From TMED27 sp964350695 (lineage in GTDB: Bacteria; Pseudomonadota; Alphaproteobacteria; Micavibrionales; Micavibrionaceae): a DNA stretch of 64,000 nt. Below, piece after piece: positions 17,059 through 25,267 of this stretch; the stretch's first letter is position 1; the number at the start of each line of letters is the position of its first letter. Below the pieces are notes generated by a model that saw only the letters and a list, made by a program, of their open reading frames with translations, was not told where the DNA came from and made no database searches. The stretch is taken from positions 62,001 through 126,000 of the forward strand of contig CAYGKM010000002.1 in NCBI GenBank assembly GCA_964350695.1. The letters are read 5' to 3'. A program made the translations under genes and the position numbers.

Positions 17059-18057
17059 ATGAAGGCTTATCCTTTCGCGGTTCTCGCGTGTTCACTTCTA
17101 TTATCATCATGTATCGGCACGCAAAGCCCCGCGCCGCTGGCGCATTATGGCTTTAGCCAAGGGGCGGGAAGCAGCGGTGTGCATACGGTTACGGGCGGGG
17201 AAAACCTCTGGACGATTTCGAACCGCTATAACATCGTGATGCAGGATATTGTGATCAGCAATGCGCTGCATGCGCCGTTTGTTTTGACGGCCGGTCAGCG
17301 TTTGAAGTTGCCGCCGCCGCGGGAATATCGCGTGCGGGCAGGGGATAGCCTGTATTCGATTTCGCGGATATTTAATACGGACCGCTCGCAGATTGCGCGG
17401 CTGAATGATTTATCTGCGCCATATATCGTGCAGCCGGGGCAGATGCTGCGTTTGCCGTCGGAGAGCGCGCAGCAGCGTTATGATGCGCCTGTGGCTACTA
17501 ACGAGCCTGCGACATATCAGACCGCGAGTGTGGTGCAGCCCGTTGAGCGGATGGATTTGCCGCCAGTGACGGGGCAGAGCGGCGCGGTGAAACCTGTGCC
17601 GGCGGAAAGGCCGCAGGTTCAGCAAGCGGTTTTGAGCCAGCCCAAGACGAAGATTACGGCGAAAACGCCGAAACGGTCATCATCGAAGTTTTTAACCCCC
17701 GTGAACGGGAAAGTGATTTCGAAATACGGGCCGAAAGCCGATGGCTTGCATAATGACGGGATTAATATTCTGGCGGCGCGGGGAAGCCCAGTGGCGGCAG
17801 CGGAGAACGGGGTTGTTGTGTATGCGGGCAGCGAGCTTAAGGGTTCGGGGAATTTGGTGTTGGTGCGGCATGCGGATCGCTGGATGACGGCCTATGCGCA
17901 TTTGGACAAAATTGATGTGAAGCGCGGGCAGGTTATTAATCGCGGCACAAAGCTGGGTACGGTTGGCTCTACGGGGTCTGTGGACACGCCGCAGCTGCAT
18001 TTCGAGGTGCGGCGCGGGACGGAAGCGATCAATCCACAACGTTATCTCGAAAGCTAA
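17059..18057 (+). CDS. nlpD: NlpD-like lipoprotein with two LysM repeats and a degenerate LytM (M23) domain
   Basis: Periplasmic activator of cell-wall amidases in characterised relatives. A lipoprotein signal peptide ends in LLSSC (Cys at about residue 18). Two LysM repeats follow (about 41-86 and 90-135; NLWTISNRYNI and SLYSISRIFNT). After a Pro/Gln-rich linker comes the LytM domain from about residue 212. The zinc ligands of active enzymes are replaced: HxGxD is NDGIN, and HLHFE is QLHFE. It therefore should not cut peptidoglycan itself, like E. coli NlpD. Its place after pcm supports the name. Confidence 0.88.
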   Translation: MKAYPFAVLACSLLLSSCIGTQSPAPLAHYGFSQGAGSSGVHTVTGGENLWTISNRYNIVMQDIVISNALHAPFVLTAGQRLKLPPPREYRVRAGDSLYSISRIFNTDRSQIARLNDLSAPYIVQPGQMLRLPSESAQQRYDAPVATNEPATYQTASVVQPVERMDLPPVTGQSGAVKPVPAERPQVQQAVLSQPKTKITAKTPKRSSSKFLTPVNGKVISKYGPKADGLHNDGINILAARGSPVAAAENGVVVYAGSELKGSGNLVLVRHADRWMTAYAHLDKIDVKRGQVINRGTKLGTVGSTGSVDTPQLHFEVRRGTEAINPQRYLES

Positions 18058-18131
18058 AACCCCTCTTGTTTTTACATGCTATCCCTTTATAGTCTTTTCA
18101 AATTCACGAATATTTGATTAAGGACTAGACG

Positions 18132-18518
18132 ATGTTGATTTCAAAAGCCTATGCACAAGCCGTTGAGACGGCGACGACCACAGCGAACGCAGCCGCCAAT
18201 GCGCCGAGCGCGACGGAAGCGTTTATCTGGAATATGGGTTTGGTTGTTATTTTGGTGGCGCTGTTTTACATGCTGCTTATTCGCCCGCAACAAAAACGCA
18301 TGAAGGAGCATACAGAAATGCTTCAGGGTCTTAAGAAGGGCGATAAGGTTGTGACGGGCGGCGGGCTTGTCGGGACGGTTGATAAGATTAAAGACGGTGA
18401 TGACGAAGTGCTTGTTGATCTTGGCGGCGGCGTGAAAGTGACCGCGATGCGCTCTACGATTTACAACAAAAACGAAGCGGGCATGAAAGCCAAGCCTGCG
18501 AATGACGCGAAGAAGTAA
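18132..18518 (+). CDS. yajC: Sec translocon accessory protein YajC
   Basis: A small inner-membrane partner of SecDF. One transmembrane segment (about residues 32-52) ends in the family motif MLLIRPQQKRMKEH, and GDKVVTGGGLVGTV follows. The N-terminus AYAQAVE looks like a partial signal peptide, a frequent feature of alphaproteobacterial YajC. Ten bases separate it from secD. Confidence 0.94.
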   Translation: MLISKAYAQAVETATTTANAAANAPSATEAFIWNMGLVVILVALFYMLLIRPQQKRMKEHTEMLQGLKKGDKVVTGGGLVGTVDKIKDGDDEVLVDLGGGVKVTAMRSTIYNKNEAGMKAKPANDAKK

Positions 18519-18527
18519 GATACTCTT

Positions 18528-20093
18528 ATGATACAAATAGCCCCTTGGAAAGTTATCCTGACGCTTTTGGTGTGTGCCTTTGGTGTGCTCTATGCGATGC
18601 CGAATCTGGTGGGGCAGGATGCGCGCACATGGATGAGCGCGCATTTACCGTCATGGGCGCCGAGTAATACGGTGAATTTGGGGTTGGATTTACGCGGCGG
18701 GGCGCATTTGCTTTATCAAGTGGATGTTGATGTTGTGTTTAAAGAGCGCGCGGATGAGCTGCTTGGGAATGCGCGTAAAGATTTGCGCGATGGCAAGATC
18801 GGGTATAGCCGCATTAGCGCGCTGCCGAGCAGTGATGGCGGGGCTGGTGTGCGGGTTGTGCTGCGGGATGTAAGCGACGGAGAAGCGGCGCGTAAGGTTT
18901 TGCGCGGGCTTGGCCAGGATTTAAGTGTGACAACAAATTCCGATGATGTGACGATTGAAGCGGTTTTGGATGAAGCGGGCATTAAGGCCGTGTTTGACCA
19001 GACGATTTCGCAAAGCATCGAGATTGTGCGTCGCCGCGTTGATGAATTGGGCACTACAGAGCCTGTTATTCAGCGACAAGGCGAGAATAGAATATTGATT
19101 CAAGCGCCGGGCGCGGATTCAAAATCTTTGCAGGATGTGATCGGCACGACGGCGAAGTTGAACTTTCATTTGGTGAAAGATCCGGGCGCGAGCGGGGCTT
19201 CCAAAACTTTCCCGATGGCGGATAATCCAGTGCGCAAGATTGATGTTGAGCGCCGGCCTTTGATTACGGGGGAGATGCTCTCCAACGCGCAGCCCGCGTT
19301 TCAGGACGGGCAGCCTGTGATTTCATTTGCGATGAATAATGTGGGCGCACGCAGATTTTGTGATGTAACACGCAAGAATGTGAATAAGCCGTTTGCGATT
19401 GTTTTGGATGACGAGGTGTTGAGCGCGCCCGTTATTCGTGAGGCGATTTGCGGGGGACGTGGGCAGATTTCAGGCAATTTCACAGTAGAAGAGGCCAATG
19501 ATTTGGCGCTGTTGCTTCGTGCGGGGGCTTTGCCTGCGCCGATGCATGTTGTGGAAGAGCGCACAGTGGGGCCGTCTTTGGGGGCGGATTCTGTTGCGGC
19601 TGGTAAGATTGCGGCGCTGATTGGTTTGGCACTGGTGCTTGTCTTTATGGTCGGCACATATGGCTTGTTCGGGTTGATGGCGAATGTTGCGCTGCTTGTG
19701 AATGTGGCGTTGATTTTTGCGCTGCTTTCCAGTTTGCAGGCGACCTTGACGCTGCCGGGGATTGCGGGGATTGTGCTGACGATTGGTATGGCGGTGGATG
19801 CGAATGTTTTGATTTTCGAGCGTATCCGCGAGGAGCGCGCCGCGGGCCGGGGGATTCTATCGTCGATTGATGCTGGGTATAGCCGCGCGATGACGACGAT
19901 TATCGACTCGAACCTGACGACATTGATTGCGGCGTTTATTTTGTTCTCGTTCGGGACAGGGCCGATTAAAGGTTTTGCGGTGACGCTGGGCATTGGAATT
20001 ATGACATCGTTCTTTACGGCGATTATGGTGACGCGTTTGATTGTTGTTGCGTGGTTGAAGAAGAACCGTAACGCGAAGGTGATCCCGATTTAA
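18528..20093 (+). CDS. secD: Protein translocase subunit SecD
   Basis: Uses the proton-motive force to pull secreted proteins across the inner membrane with SecF. The first transmembrane segment is near the N-terminus, followed by GLDLRGGAHLLYQVD, a large periplasmic region, and five more membrane helices from about residue 345. The C-terminal signature GMAVDANVLIFERIREE is present. At 521 residues it is of normal length. Transcribed between yajC and secF. Confidence 0.97.
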   Translation: MIQIAPWKVILTLLVCAFGVLYAMPNLVGQDARTWMSAHLPSWAPSNTVNLGLDLRGGAHLLYQVDVDVVFKERADELLGNARKDLRDGKIGYSRISALPSSDGGAGVRVVLRDVSDGEAARKVLRGLGQDLSVTTNSDDVTIEAVLDEAGIKAVFDQTISQSIEIVRRRVDELGTTEPVIQRQGENRILIQAPGADSKSLQDVIGTTAKLNFHLVKDPGASGASKTFPMADNPVRKIDVERRPLITGEMLSNAQPAFQDGQPVISFAMNNVGARRFCDVTRKNVNKPFAIVLDDEVLSAPVIREAICGGRGQISGNFTVEEANDLALLLRAGALPAPMHVVEERTVGPSLGADSVAAGKIAALIGLALVLVFMVGTYGLFGLMANVALLVNVALIFALLSSLQATLTLPGIAGIVLTIGMAVDANVLIFERIREERAAGRGILSSIDAGYSRAMTTIIDSNLTTLIAAFILFSFGTGPIKGFAVTLGIGIMTSFFTAIMVTRLIVVAWLKKNRNAKVIPI

Positions 20094-20115
20094 GGGACGA
20101 TTTAGGAGAAGTTTT

Positions 20116-21078
20116 ATGAAGGGTTTTCACCTTATACCAGATGATACGAATGTGAATTTCGTTGGCGTGCGCTGGCTGGCGATGTTGATTTCATTGCTGC
20201 TTGTGCTGGCCTCTATTGCTTTGATCGCTACACGCGGGCTTAATTTCGGGATTGATTTTACGGGCGGGACGGCGATTGAAATCCGCACCCCTGTTGTGCC
20301 TGATCTTGGAGCTTTACGGACCAATCTTAATGGTCTTGATTTAGGGGCGATCTCCATTCAGGAGTTTGGTGCGCCGGATGATTTGTTGATCCGTATGGGG
20401 ACGCAAGACGGGGATGCGGAGGTGCAAAAAGCGGCGATCGAGACGGTTCGCGGGGCGCTGGATGCTAGTTTTGAAGAAGCGGTGGATTATCGGCGCGTTG
20501 AGTTTGTGGGGCCGCAGGTCGGCAAAGAATTGAAGGAAAAAGGCGCGTTTGCGGTTTTATTCTCTTTGATCGGAATTATGGCCTATGTTTGGTTTCGGTT
20601 CGAATGGCAATTCGGCGTGGCCTCGCTTTTGGCGCTGGCGCATGACTCGATTTTGACTGTGGGGCTTTTTGCTTTTACGCAGATGGAGTTTAACCTGACG
20701 ACTGTGGCGGCGATTTTGATGGTTGCGGGATATTCGATCAACGATACGGTGGTTGTGTTTGACCGCATTCGTGAAACTTTGCGGAAATATAAGAAGATGG
20801 CTTTGCCGGAATTGTTCAACATTGCGATTAACAATACGCTTTCGCGCACGACGATTACGTCCTTTACGACCTTGCTGGCGCTGATTGCGCTTTATGTGTT
20901 TGGCGGCGAGGTTATTCGCGGGTTTGTTTATGCGTTGATCTTCGGGATTGTTGTGGGGACGTATTCCTCGATCTTCGTGGCGGCCCCGTTGTTGCTGTTT
21001 ATGAATGTACGGCGCAATGGCAGAGTGGCCTCCGAGGGCCCTGAAGACGATACGCAAAACGGCGCACAAGAAGCGTAA
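20116..21078 (+). CDS. secF: Protein translocase subunit SecF
   Basis: Partner of SecD. GLNFGIDFTGGTAIEIR follows the first membrane helix, and the six-helix membrane part ends with GYSINDTVVVFDRIRE and SRTTITSFTTLLALIAL, both family signatures. There are 22 bases between secD and secF, with GGAGAAG upstream of the ATG. The acidic C-terminal tail is cytoplasmic. Confidence 0.97.
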   Translation: MKGFHLIPDDTNVNFVGVRWLAMLISLLLVLASIALIATRGLNFGIDFTGGTAIEIRTPVVPDLGALRTNLNGLDLGAISIQEFGAPDDLLIRMGTQDGDAEVQKAAIETVRGALDASFEEAVDYRRVEFVGPQVGKELKEKGAFAVLFSLIGIMAYVWFRFEWQFGVASLLALAHDSILTVGLFAFTQMEFNLTTVAAILMVAGYSINDTVVVFDRIRETLRKYKKMALPELFNIAINNTLSRTTITSFTTLLALIALYVFGGEVIRGFVYALIFGIVVGTYSSIFVAAPLLLFMNVRRNGRVASEGPEDDTQNGAQEA

Positions 21079-21081
21079 ACC

Positions 21082-21462
21082 ATGGATGTTACACCGCTAA
21101 TCAAGTCCGGAACGCAAGTGCTTCAGGGCTATGCTGATGGCGGGTTTAAGGTGAGCGGCGTGCGCTATGAGGGTGCGGTTATTGTTATGGCTTCGGGTAC
21201 GAGAGGCTGGGGCGTTAAAAAGGCGTTTTCCGAGCTTGTTCTTGAAGATTTTCAAGCTCTTATTAATCAGGCCGATGATATTGACGTTGTTTTGCTGGGG
21301 TGCGGGGGCACTATTGCGTTTTTGCCGCCTGCGCTGCGATCTGCGCTGAAAGAGGCGGGGCTGTCCGTGGATGTGATGGATTCGGGCGCGGCGTGCCGGA
21401 CATATAATGTCCTCGTTGCCGAAGGGCGCAGGGTGGCTGCGGCTTTGCTGCCTGTATCTTAA
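21082..21462 (+). CDS. Mth938-like (DUF498) domain protein
   Basis: A 126-residue protein with IKSGTQVLQGYADGGFKVSG, LLGCGGTIAFLPP and a C-terminal MDSGAACRTYNVLVAEGRRVAAALLPV, matching the Mth938/NDUFAF3-like family. It starts 4 bases after secF, an arrangement common in alphaproteobacteria. NDUFAF3, the mitochondrial relative, is a complex I assembly factor; the bacterial function is unproven. Confidence 0.88.
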   Translation: MDVTPLIKSGTQVLQGYADGGFKVSGVRYEGAVIVMASGTRGWGVKKAFSELVLEDFQALINQADDIDVVLLGCGGTIAFLPPALRSALKEAGLSVDVMDSGAACRTYNVLVAEGRRVAAALLPVS

Positions 21463-21500
21463 GCTCTTCTTTACCTTTTTCTATTATTCTTTAAAGCATA

Positions 21501-21546
21501 TAAAAAGGCGTAAAAAGCGCCGGTAATGAGAGCTTTAAGGTGTGTA
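21501..21546 (+). promoter_or_regulatory. 5' leader with small hairpin, similar to that at 35400
   Basis: After TATAAA the leader reads GGCGTAAAAAGCGCC, a short stem with an A-rich loop, then GGTAAT, then AAGGTGTGT just before the ATG at 21547. The leader of the unrelated unknown gene at 35458 has the same arrangement: GCGCAAAAAGCGC, GGTAAT and AAGGTGTGT. The similarity suggests a shared control element. Confidence 0.45.
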
Positions 21547-23400
21547 ATGGCAGATTTATTTGACCAAGCAATGGACTTATTGGACGGCAAAGATGCATCC
21601 AGTGAAATAAAGCAGGTTAAAAGCGGCGCTGAGCTTGCGAATTGGCAGGATATGCCAGATCCGATTGTTTTAAACTCTCCTGCAAAAGGTCAGACCCCCG
21701 AAAAAACTGGCATAGCCTATGTCAAAACTCCAGATAATCAGATTTTCTTGCTGTTTCAAGACGGTGATAAGCGGATTGCTATTCCGCATAAGGAGTTTGC
21801 AAATCAATTTTTCGAGTATTCCGATAATATCCGTGCAGCGATGGATAATCACGTTAACCCGTTGAACGGCGAAGCTTTTCTCATGGCGCAGTCAAGTGAT
21901 GTTGTGAAGGTTGATGGACGGGAAGGAACATTCAGGCTTGTTTCTATGGGGTATGATGATGAAGTGAAGGCCTTTGGTAAGCCGATGCTGGGGGATCCCA
22001 AAGTCTTTGCCACCATTGTGCCGATTGACACAAAAATCGGAGATTCTGTGCCGCATAGTGAGCGGATTATTGCCAATCAGGGGAATTGGGGTTTCGTCAT
22101 GGAGATGAATGATTCCACTGGCAAGATGGATTCTTTGCTTGAACGCAGAGGTGAGCTGAGTACAGGTTTTAATGTTGAGAAGGATGGCGTTTCGCTTGGA
22201 AGCCAGTTTGATTTGTCGCGCCTAAAGGCGGAGGGCTTCGAGATTGTTACGCAGATCCCTGGTCGTCCGGCTTTGCAGAGTTATGAACAACAAGCGCCAG
22301 AGCCTTTGAAAGAAACATTTGATAGGGCGCGGCGCGGCGTTGCCCCTAGCCCTGCGCCGGAAGTTGCGGCGGGACCGAGCGCACAAGCATGGTTCGATGA
22401 CAATATTAAGGGTGAATATGGTGGTTCTCTGACTGAAGCGAGCAGGCATGTTTTAACGTATATGAACGAGGTTGATCGTTTGATCGGATCCGATAGTGAT
22501 GTTAGTGATCCGGCGCTGCAAGAAAAGCTTGCCAAGAGGTTTGAGCTTTGGGGCGAGAATGATGCCACCAAAGCGGTGTTGTCGGAATATATTCAGCAGC
22601 GCATTACTCTGGGGAATGATAAGTCGCGTAAAGATCATAAGCCCGATCATGATGATGCGAAGCGCGAAGCCTATCGTGTTTTCAAGAAAGACGCCGCGCC
22701 GTCTGAACCTGCCGACGCGCCTGCGAGGGGCCGTTTCGGGAGCGCCGCGCCTGCGGCAGCGCAGGAAGAGACTATGGCGCAGATGCATATTGTATTCCCC
22801 AATAAGATTATCAGCCCTGAAATTGAGCGTCAGTTCGGGATTAAGGTTTTTGCGGTGGCTTCCGGGATGAATCAGGGAGAGTTTGACGAGGCGACGATTG
22901 ACAGCGTTTTGGCGAAGATTGAGGATTTGGAGAGTAACGGAGAATATGAATTGCCCGAGGGGTATTCAAAGATCTTAAGAGATATGCAGAGCGGTGAGAT
23001 TGATTTTGAAACTGCCGGGAAGCGCATTGGCGGGCTGGCCAGTCAGCGCATCGGCGAGCTTGAGATGATCGATAAGGCGGGGCAGGTGAATACGATGCTT
23101 CAAGGCATTGTTAAAGAATATAATGACCCGAATAGCCCGGCGAACGCGGCGCGCACAGAATTGGAGCGGCTTGGTCTTTCCGATCAATATCAGGGGAATA
23201 TTGCCGATGAGCAGCTTGTGATTGCGGTGAACACCATGCGCACGACGTTTGAGTCCATGGGCGTTAAAATCGAGGGCGGCGATATTGATATATCCGCGCT
23301 TCCTGCGGCGGCGCAAGCTACTCTTAAAGACGCGGTCAATGACTTTAACGAGATTAATATGTCTGCGGAGGCGGCTTCGCGGATTAGTATCGCGCCTTAA
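21547..23400 (+). CDS. Large hypothetical protein, 617 residues
   Basis: ATG 21547 follows AAGG at a suitable distance. The protein has no signal peptide or membrane helix. Residues 1-260 look like a globular region; a Pro/Ala-rich linker follows (RRGVAPSPAPEVAAGPS), then a helical part, a second Ala/Pro-rich low-complexity linker near residue 400, and a C-terminal helical domain. No motif I recognise. A multi-domain protein with flexible linkers could be a scaffold or a secreted substrate, but nothing here shows it. It lies downstream of the secF operon and is probably expressed separately. Confidence 0.75.
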   Translation: MADLFDQAMDLLDGKDASSEIKQVKSGAELANWQDMPDPIVLNSPAKGQTPEKTGIAYVKTPDNQIFLLFQDGDKRIAIPHKEFANQFFEYSDNIRAAMDNHVNPLNGEAFLMAQSSDVVKVDGREGTFRLVSMGYDDEVKAFGKPMLGDPKVFATIVPIDTKIGDSVPHSERIIANQGNWGFVMEMNDSTGKMDSLLERRGELSTGFNVEKDGVSLGSQFDLSRLKAEGFEIVTQIPGRPALQSYEQQAPEPLKETFDRARRGVAPSPAPEVAAGPSAQAWFDDNIKGEYGGSLTEASRHVLTYMNEVDRLIGSDSDVSDPALQEKLAKRFELWGENDATKAVLSEYIQQRITLGNDKSRKDHKPDHDDAKREAYRVFKKDAAPSEPADAPARGRFGSAAPAAAQEETMAQMHIVFPNKIISPEIERQFGIKVFAVASGMNQGEFDEATIDSVLAKIEDLESNGEYELPEGYSKILRDMQSGEIDFETAGKRIGGLASQRIGELEMIDKAGQVNTMLQGIVKEYNDPNSPANAARTELERLGLSDQYQGNIADEQLVIAVNTMRTTFESMGVKIEGGDIDISALPAAAQATLKDAVNDFNEINMSAEAASRISIAP

Positions 23401-23408
23401 ACGCCCAT

Positions 23409-24035
23409 TTACGCGGCGATTTTTAGGGGGCCTTTTTCGTATAGCTCCGCCACATATTCCCAGTTAATGAGATTGTCGACGAAGGCTTCAAGGTATTTGG
23501 GGCGCGCGTTGCGGTAGTCGATATAATATGAGTGTTCCCATACATCACAGCCCAGAAGCGCGGTTTTGCCGTATATAACGGGGTTTTCGCCGTTTGGTGT
23601 GTTGATGACTTCTAGCTTGCCGGACGCGCCGTCTTGCGCGAGCCAGACCCAGCCTGAGCCGAATTGGCTGCCGCCCATTTTCATGAACTGATCTTTGAAG
23701 GCGTCATAGCCGCCGATATCTTCTTTGATTTTTGATTCGAGTTTGCCGTCCATTGACGTGCCGCCGCCATTTGGCTTCATCCAGTTCCAGAAATGCGTGT
23801 GGTTGTAATGTTGACCGAGTTGGTTGAAGAGGCCGCCATGTTTGGGGTCTTTGAAGCTGCTGACCATGGCTTGTTCAAGAGATGCGTCTTCCAGTCCTGT
23901 GCCTTGAATAAGCTCGTTACCCTTTGTCACGTACGCGTTGTGGTGCTTGTCGTGGTGAAATTCCAGAGTTTCTGCCGACATATATGGGTCGAGGGCGTCA
24001 TAGGCGTAGGGAAGTTTTGGAAGTGTAAAAGTCAT
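23409..24035 (-). CDS. sodB: Superoxide dismutase (Fe/Mn)
   Basis: Converts superoxide to oxygen and peroxide. Metal ligands are in the usual places: the N-terminal His in LEFHHDKHHNAYV, the His in NHTHFWNWM, and the Asp and His of DVWEHSYYIDY. The local context (GSGWVWLA, and Gly-Gly-Ser-Gln-Phe before it) favours the iron type. A strong AAAGGAG site precedes ATG 24035. The 208-residue length is typical. Cytoplasmic, as no signal peptide is present. Confidence 0.95.
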   Translation of the reverse strand: MTFTLPKLPYAYDALDPYMSAETLEFHHDKHHNAYVTKGNELIQGTGLEDASLEQAMVSSFKDPKHGGLFNQLGQHYNHTHFWNWMKPNGGGTSMDGKLESKIKEDIGGYDAFKDQFMKMGGSQFGSGWVWLAQDGASGKLEVINTPNGENPVIYGKTALLGCDVWEHSYYIDYRNARPKYLEAFVDNLINWEYVAELYEKGPLKIAA

Positions 24036-24107
24036 TTGGTGTCTCCTTTTGGAATTTCTAATGCTTAAGGTAGTGGTTTTGTTCCTTCGTTCAAGGTAAA
24101 AAAGCAT

Positions 24108-24902
24108 ATGAATTCAGAACTTTCATATTGCGGGGCGTTGGTGCAAGCCCATGATCCTGATCGTTTTTTGCTCTCGATGTTTGCTCGCAGCGAGGTTCGC
24201 GAGGATTTGTGGGCTTTGTTCGCGTTTAATTACGAGATTGCGAAGACGCGGGAGGTGGTAACGGAGACGCAGCTTGGCATGATCCGTTTGCAATGGTGGC
24301 GGGATGCTTTGGCGGGTGTTTATGAGAATGGTGAAGTGCCGGAGCATGAGGTTTTGCGCGCGCTGGCGGGGGCGATTGCGCGCCATGATCTGCCGCGGGA
24401 GCTGTTTGATACGCTGATTTATGCGCGGGAATTTGATTTGGAAGATGTTTTGCCGGGCAATGTTGAGGGATTGGTGAATTATGCAGATTTTACGTCAACG
24501 CCTTTGCTCAAGCTCGCGGTGAAGATTGCGGGGGGTGATTATGAAACCGAGCCTGTGCAGGCGGTGGGGGTGAATGCGGCGCTTGTGGGGGTGCTTCGGG
24601 CGACAATGTTTTACGCGGGGCAGCGGCGGTGCTATCTGCCCGAGGATTTGCTTAAAAAAGCGGGGCAGCGGATGGATCATCTCTATGAGGGTAAGATCGT
24701 TGAGGGAATGAATGAGGTTATTAAAACTATTTTAGATCAGTATGTTGAAGGTGTTTCTTGTGAGAATAGGTTTTTGCGGGCGGGTAATCGTTTATCCGGA
24801 CTCTATAAAAAGCAGATTAAAGCTTTGAACTATAACGTTTTTGACCCGAAAGTGCTGCAGCCCCCGCCGTTTAAGGTGTTGCGGCTATCTTTGCTTATGT
24901 AA
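24108..24902 (+). CDS. Squalene/phytoene synthase-family protein, NDUFAF6-like
   Basis: The 264-residue protein has the all-helical fold pattern of the family (LWALFAFNYEIAKTREVV, GMIRLQWWRDAL, and a later GVLRATMFYAGQRRCYLPEDLL). The Asp-rich DxxxD motifs needed for prenyl-diphosphate condensation are absent. It thus resembles NDUFAF6, the mitochondrial complex I assembly factor, more than an active phytoene synthase. No carotenoid or hopanoid genes are nearby. Confidence 0.85.
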   Translation: MNSELSYCGALVQAHDPDRFLLSMFARSEVREDLWALFAFNYEIAKTREVVTETQLGMIRLQWWRDALAGVYENGEVPEHEVLRALAGAIARHDLPRELFDTLIYAREFDLEDVLPGNVEGLVNYADFTSTPLLKLAVKIAGGDYETEPVQAVGVNAALVGVLRATMFYAGQRRCYLPEDLLKKAGQRMDHLYEGKIVEGMNEVIKTILDQYVEGVSCENRFLRAGNRLSGLYKKQIKALNYNVFDPKVLQPPPFKVLRLSLLM

Positions 24903-24932
24903 TTGATTTCTTAAGCTTTATATGTGTATTAT
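24903..24932 (+). promoter_or_regulatory. Putative sigma-70 promoter
   Basis: TTGATT and TATTAT separated by 18 bases, about 35 bases before the start of the small gene at 24968. Confidence 0.45.
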
Positions 24933-24967
24933 GGGATAGGGTAGTAAACAAAAGTTAGGGTAGTCTT

Positions 24968-25198
24968 ATGGTTGATTCAATCAGCGGTAGCGGTAATTCG
25001 CAAAATGTTCAGCAATTAAATCGTGCGCAAAATCAGCGCGCAGAGCGGATTGAGAAGGCTAAAGATGCGCCGGAAATTCAGGTAAAAAAGCTGGATGAGA
25101 GAGAAGCCGAGGCCGCAGCGCAGAATTTGAGTTCGCAGCTTGCGGATAACGAGAATGCGACGCTTGGTAAAGGCCAGCTTATCGACCAACTCCTCTAA
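24968..25198 (+). CDS. Small hypothetical protein, 76 residues
   Basis: Begins MVDSISGSGNSQ and continues as a charged, Gln/Glu/Ala-rich helical chain ending GQLIDQLL. It is probably a coiled coil. A recognisable promoter lies upstream and a degenerate palindromic element follows. No family known to me. Confidence 0.65.
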   Translation: MVDSISGSGNSQNVQQLNRAQNQRAERIEKAKDAPEIQVKKLDEREAEAAAQNLSSQLADNENATLGKGQLIDQLL

Positions 25199-25221
25199 AA
25201 CTTCGCCTGTTTCATTTTATC

Positions 25222-25267
25222 GTCTTCAAATTTCGGCTTGCGTATGGCTTATACGCGGGGCCTAATT
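25222..25267. repeat. Degenerate copy of the double-stem palindromic element
   Basis: Contains the inner stem GCGTAT/ATACGC found also in copies D and F, preceded by TCAAATTTCGGCTT, close to the TCAAATCGCGGCTT of copy E. The second core half is shortened and the outer arms are not clearly paired. It fills most of the gap between two genes. Confidence 0.45.

Noticed and set aside
20557..21069. Minus-strand frame opposite secF
   Set aside because: His/Arg/Asn-rich antisense translation without a ribosome-binding site.
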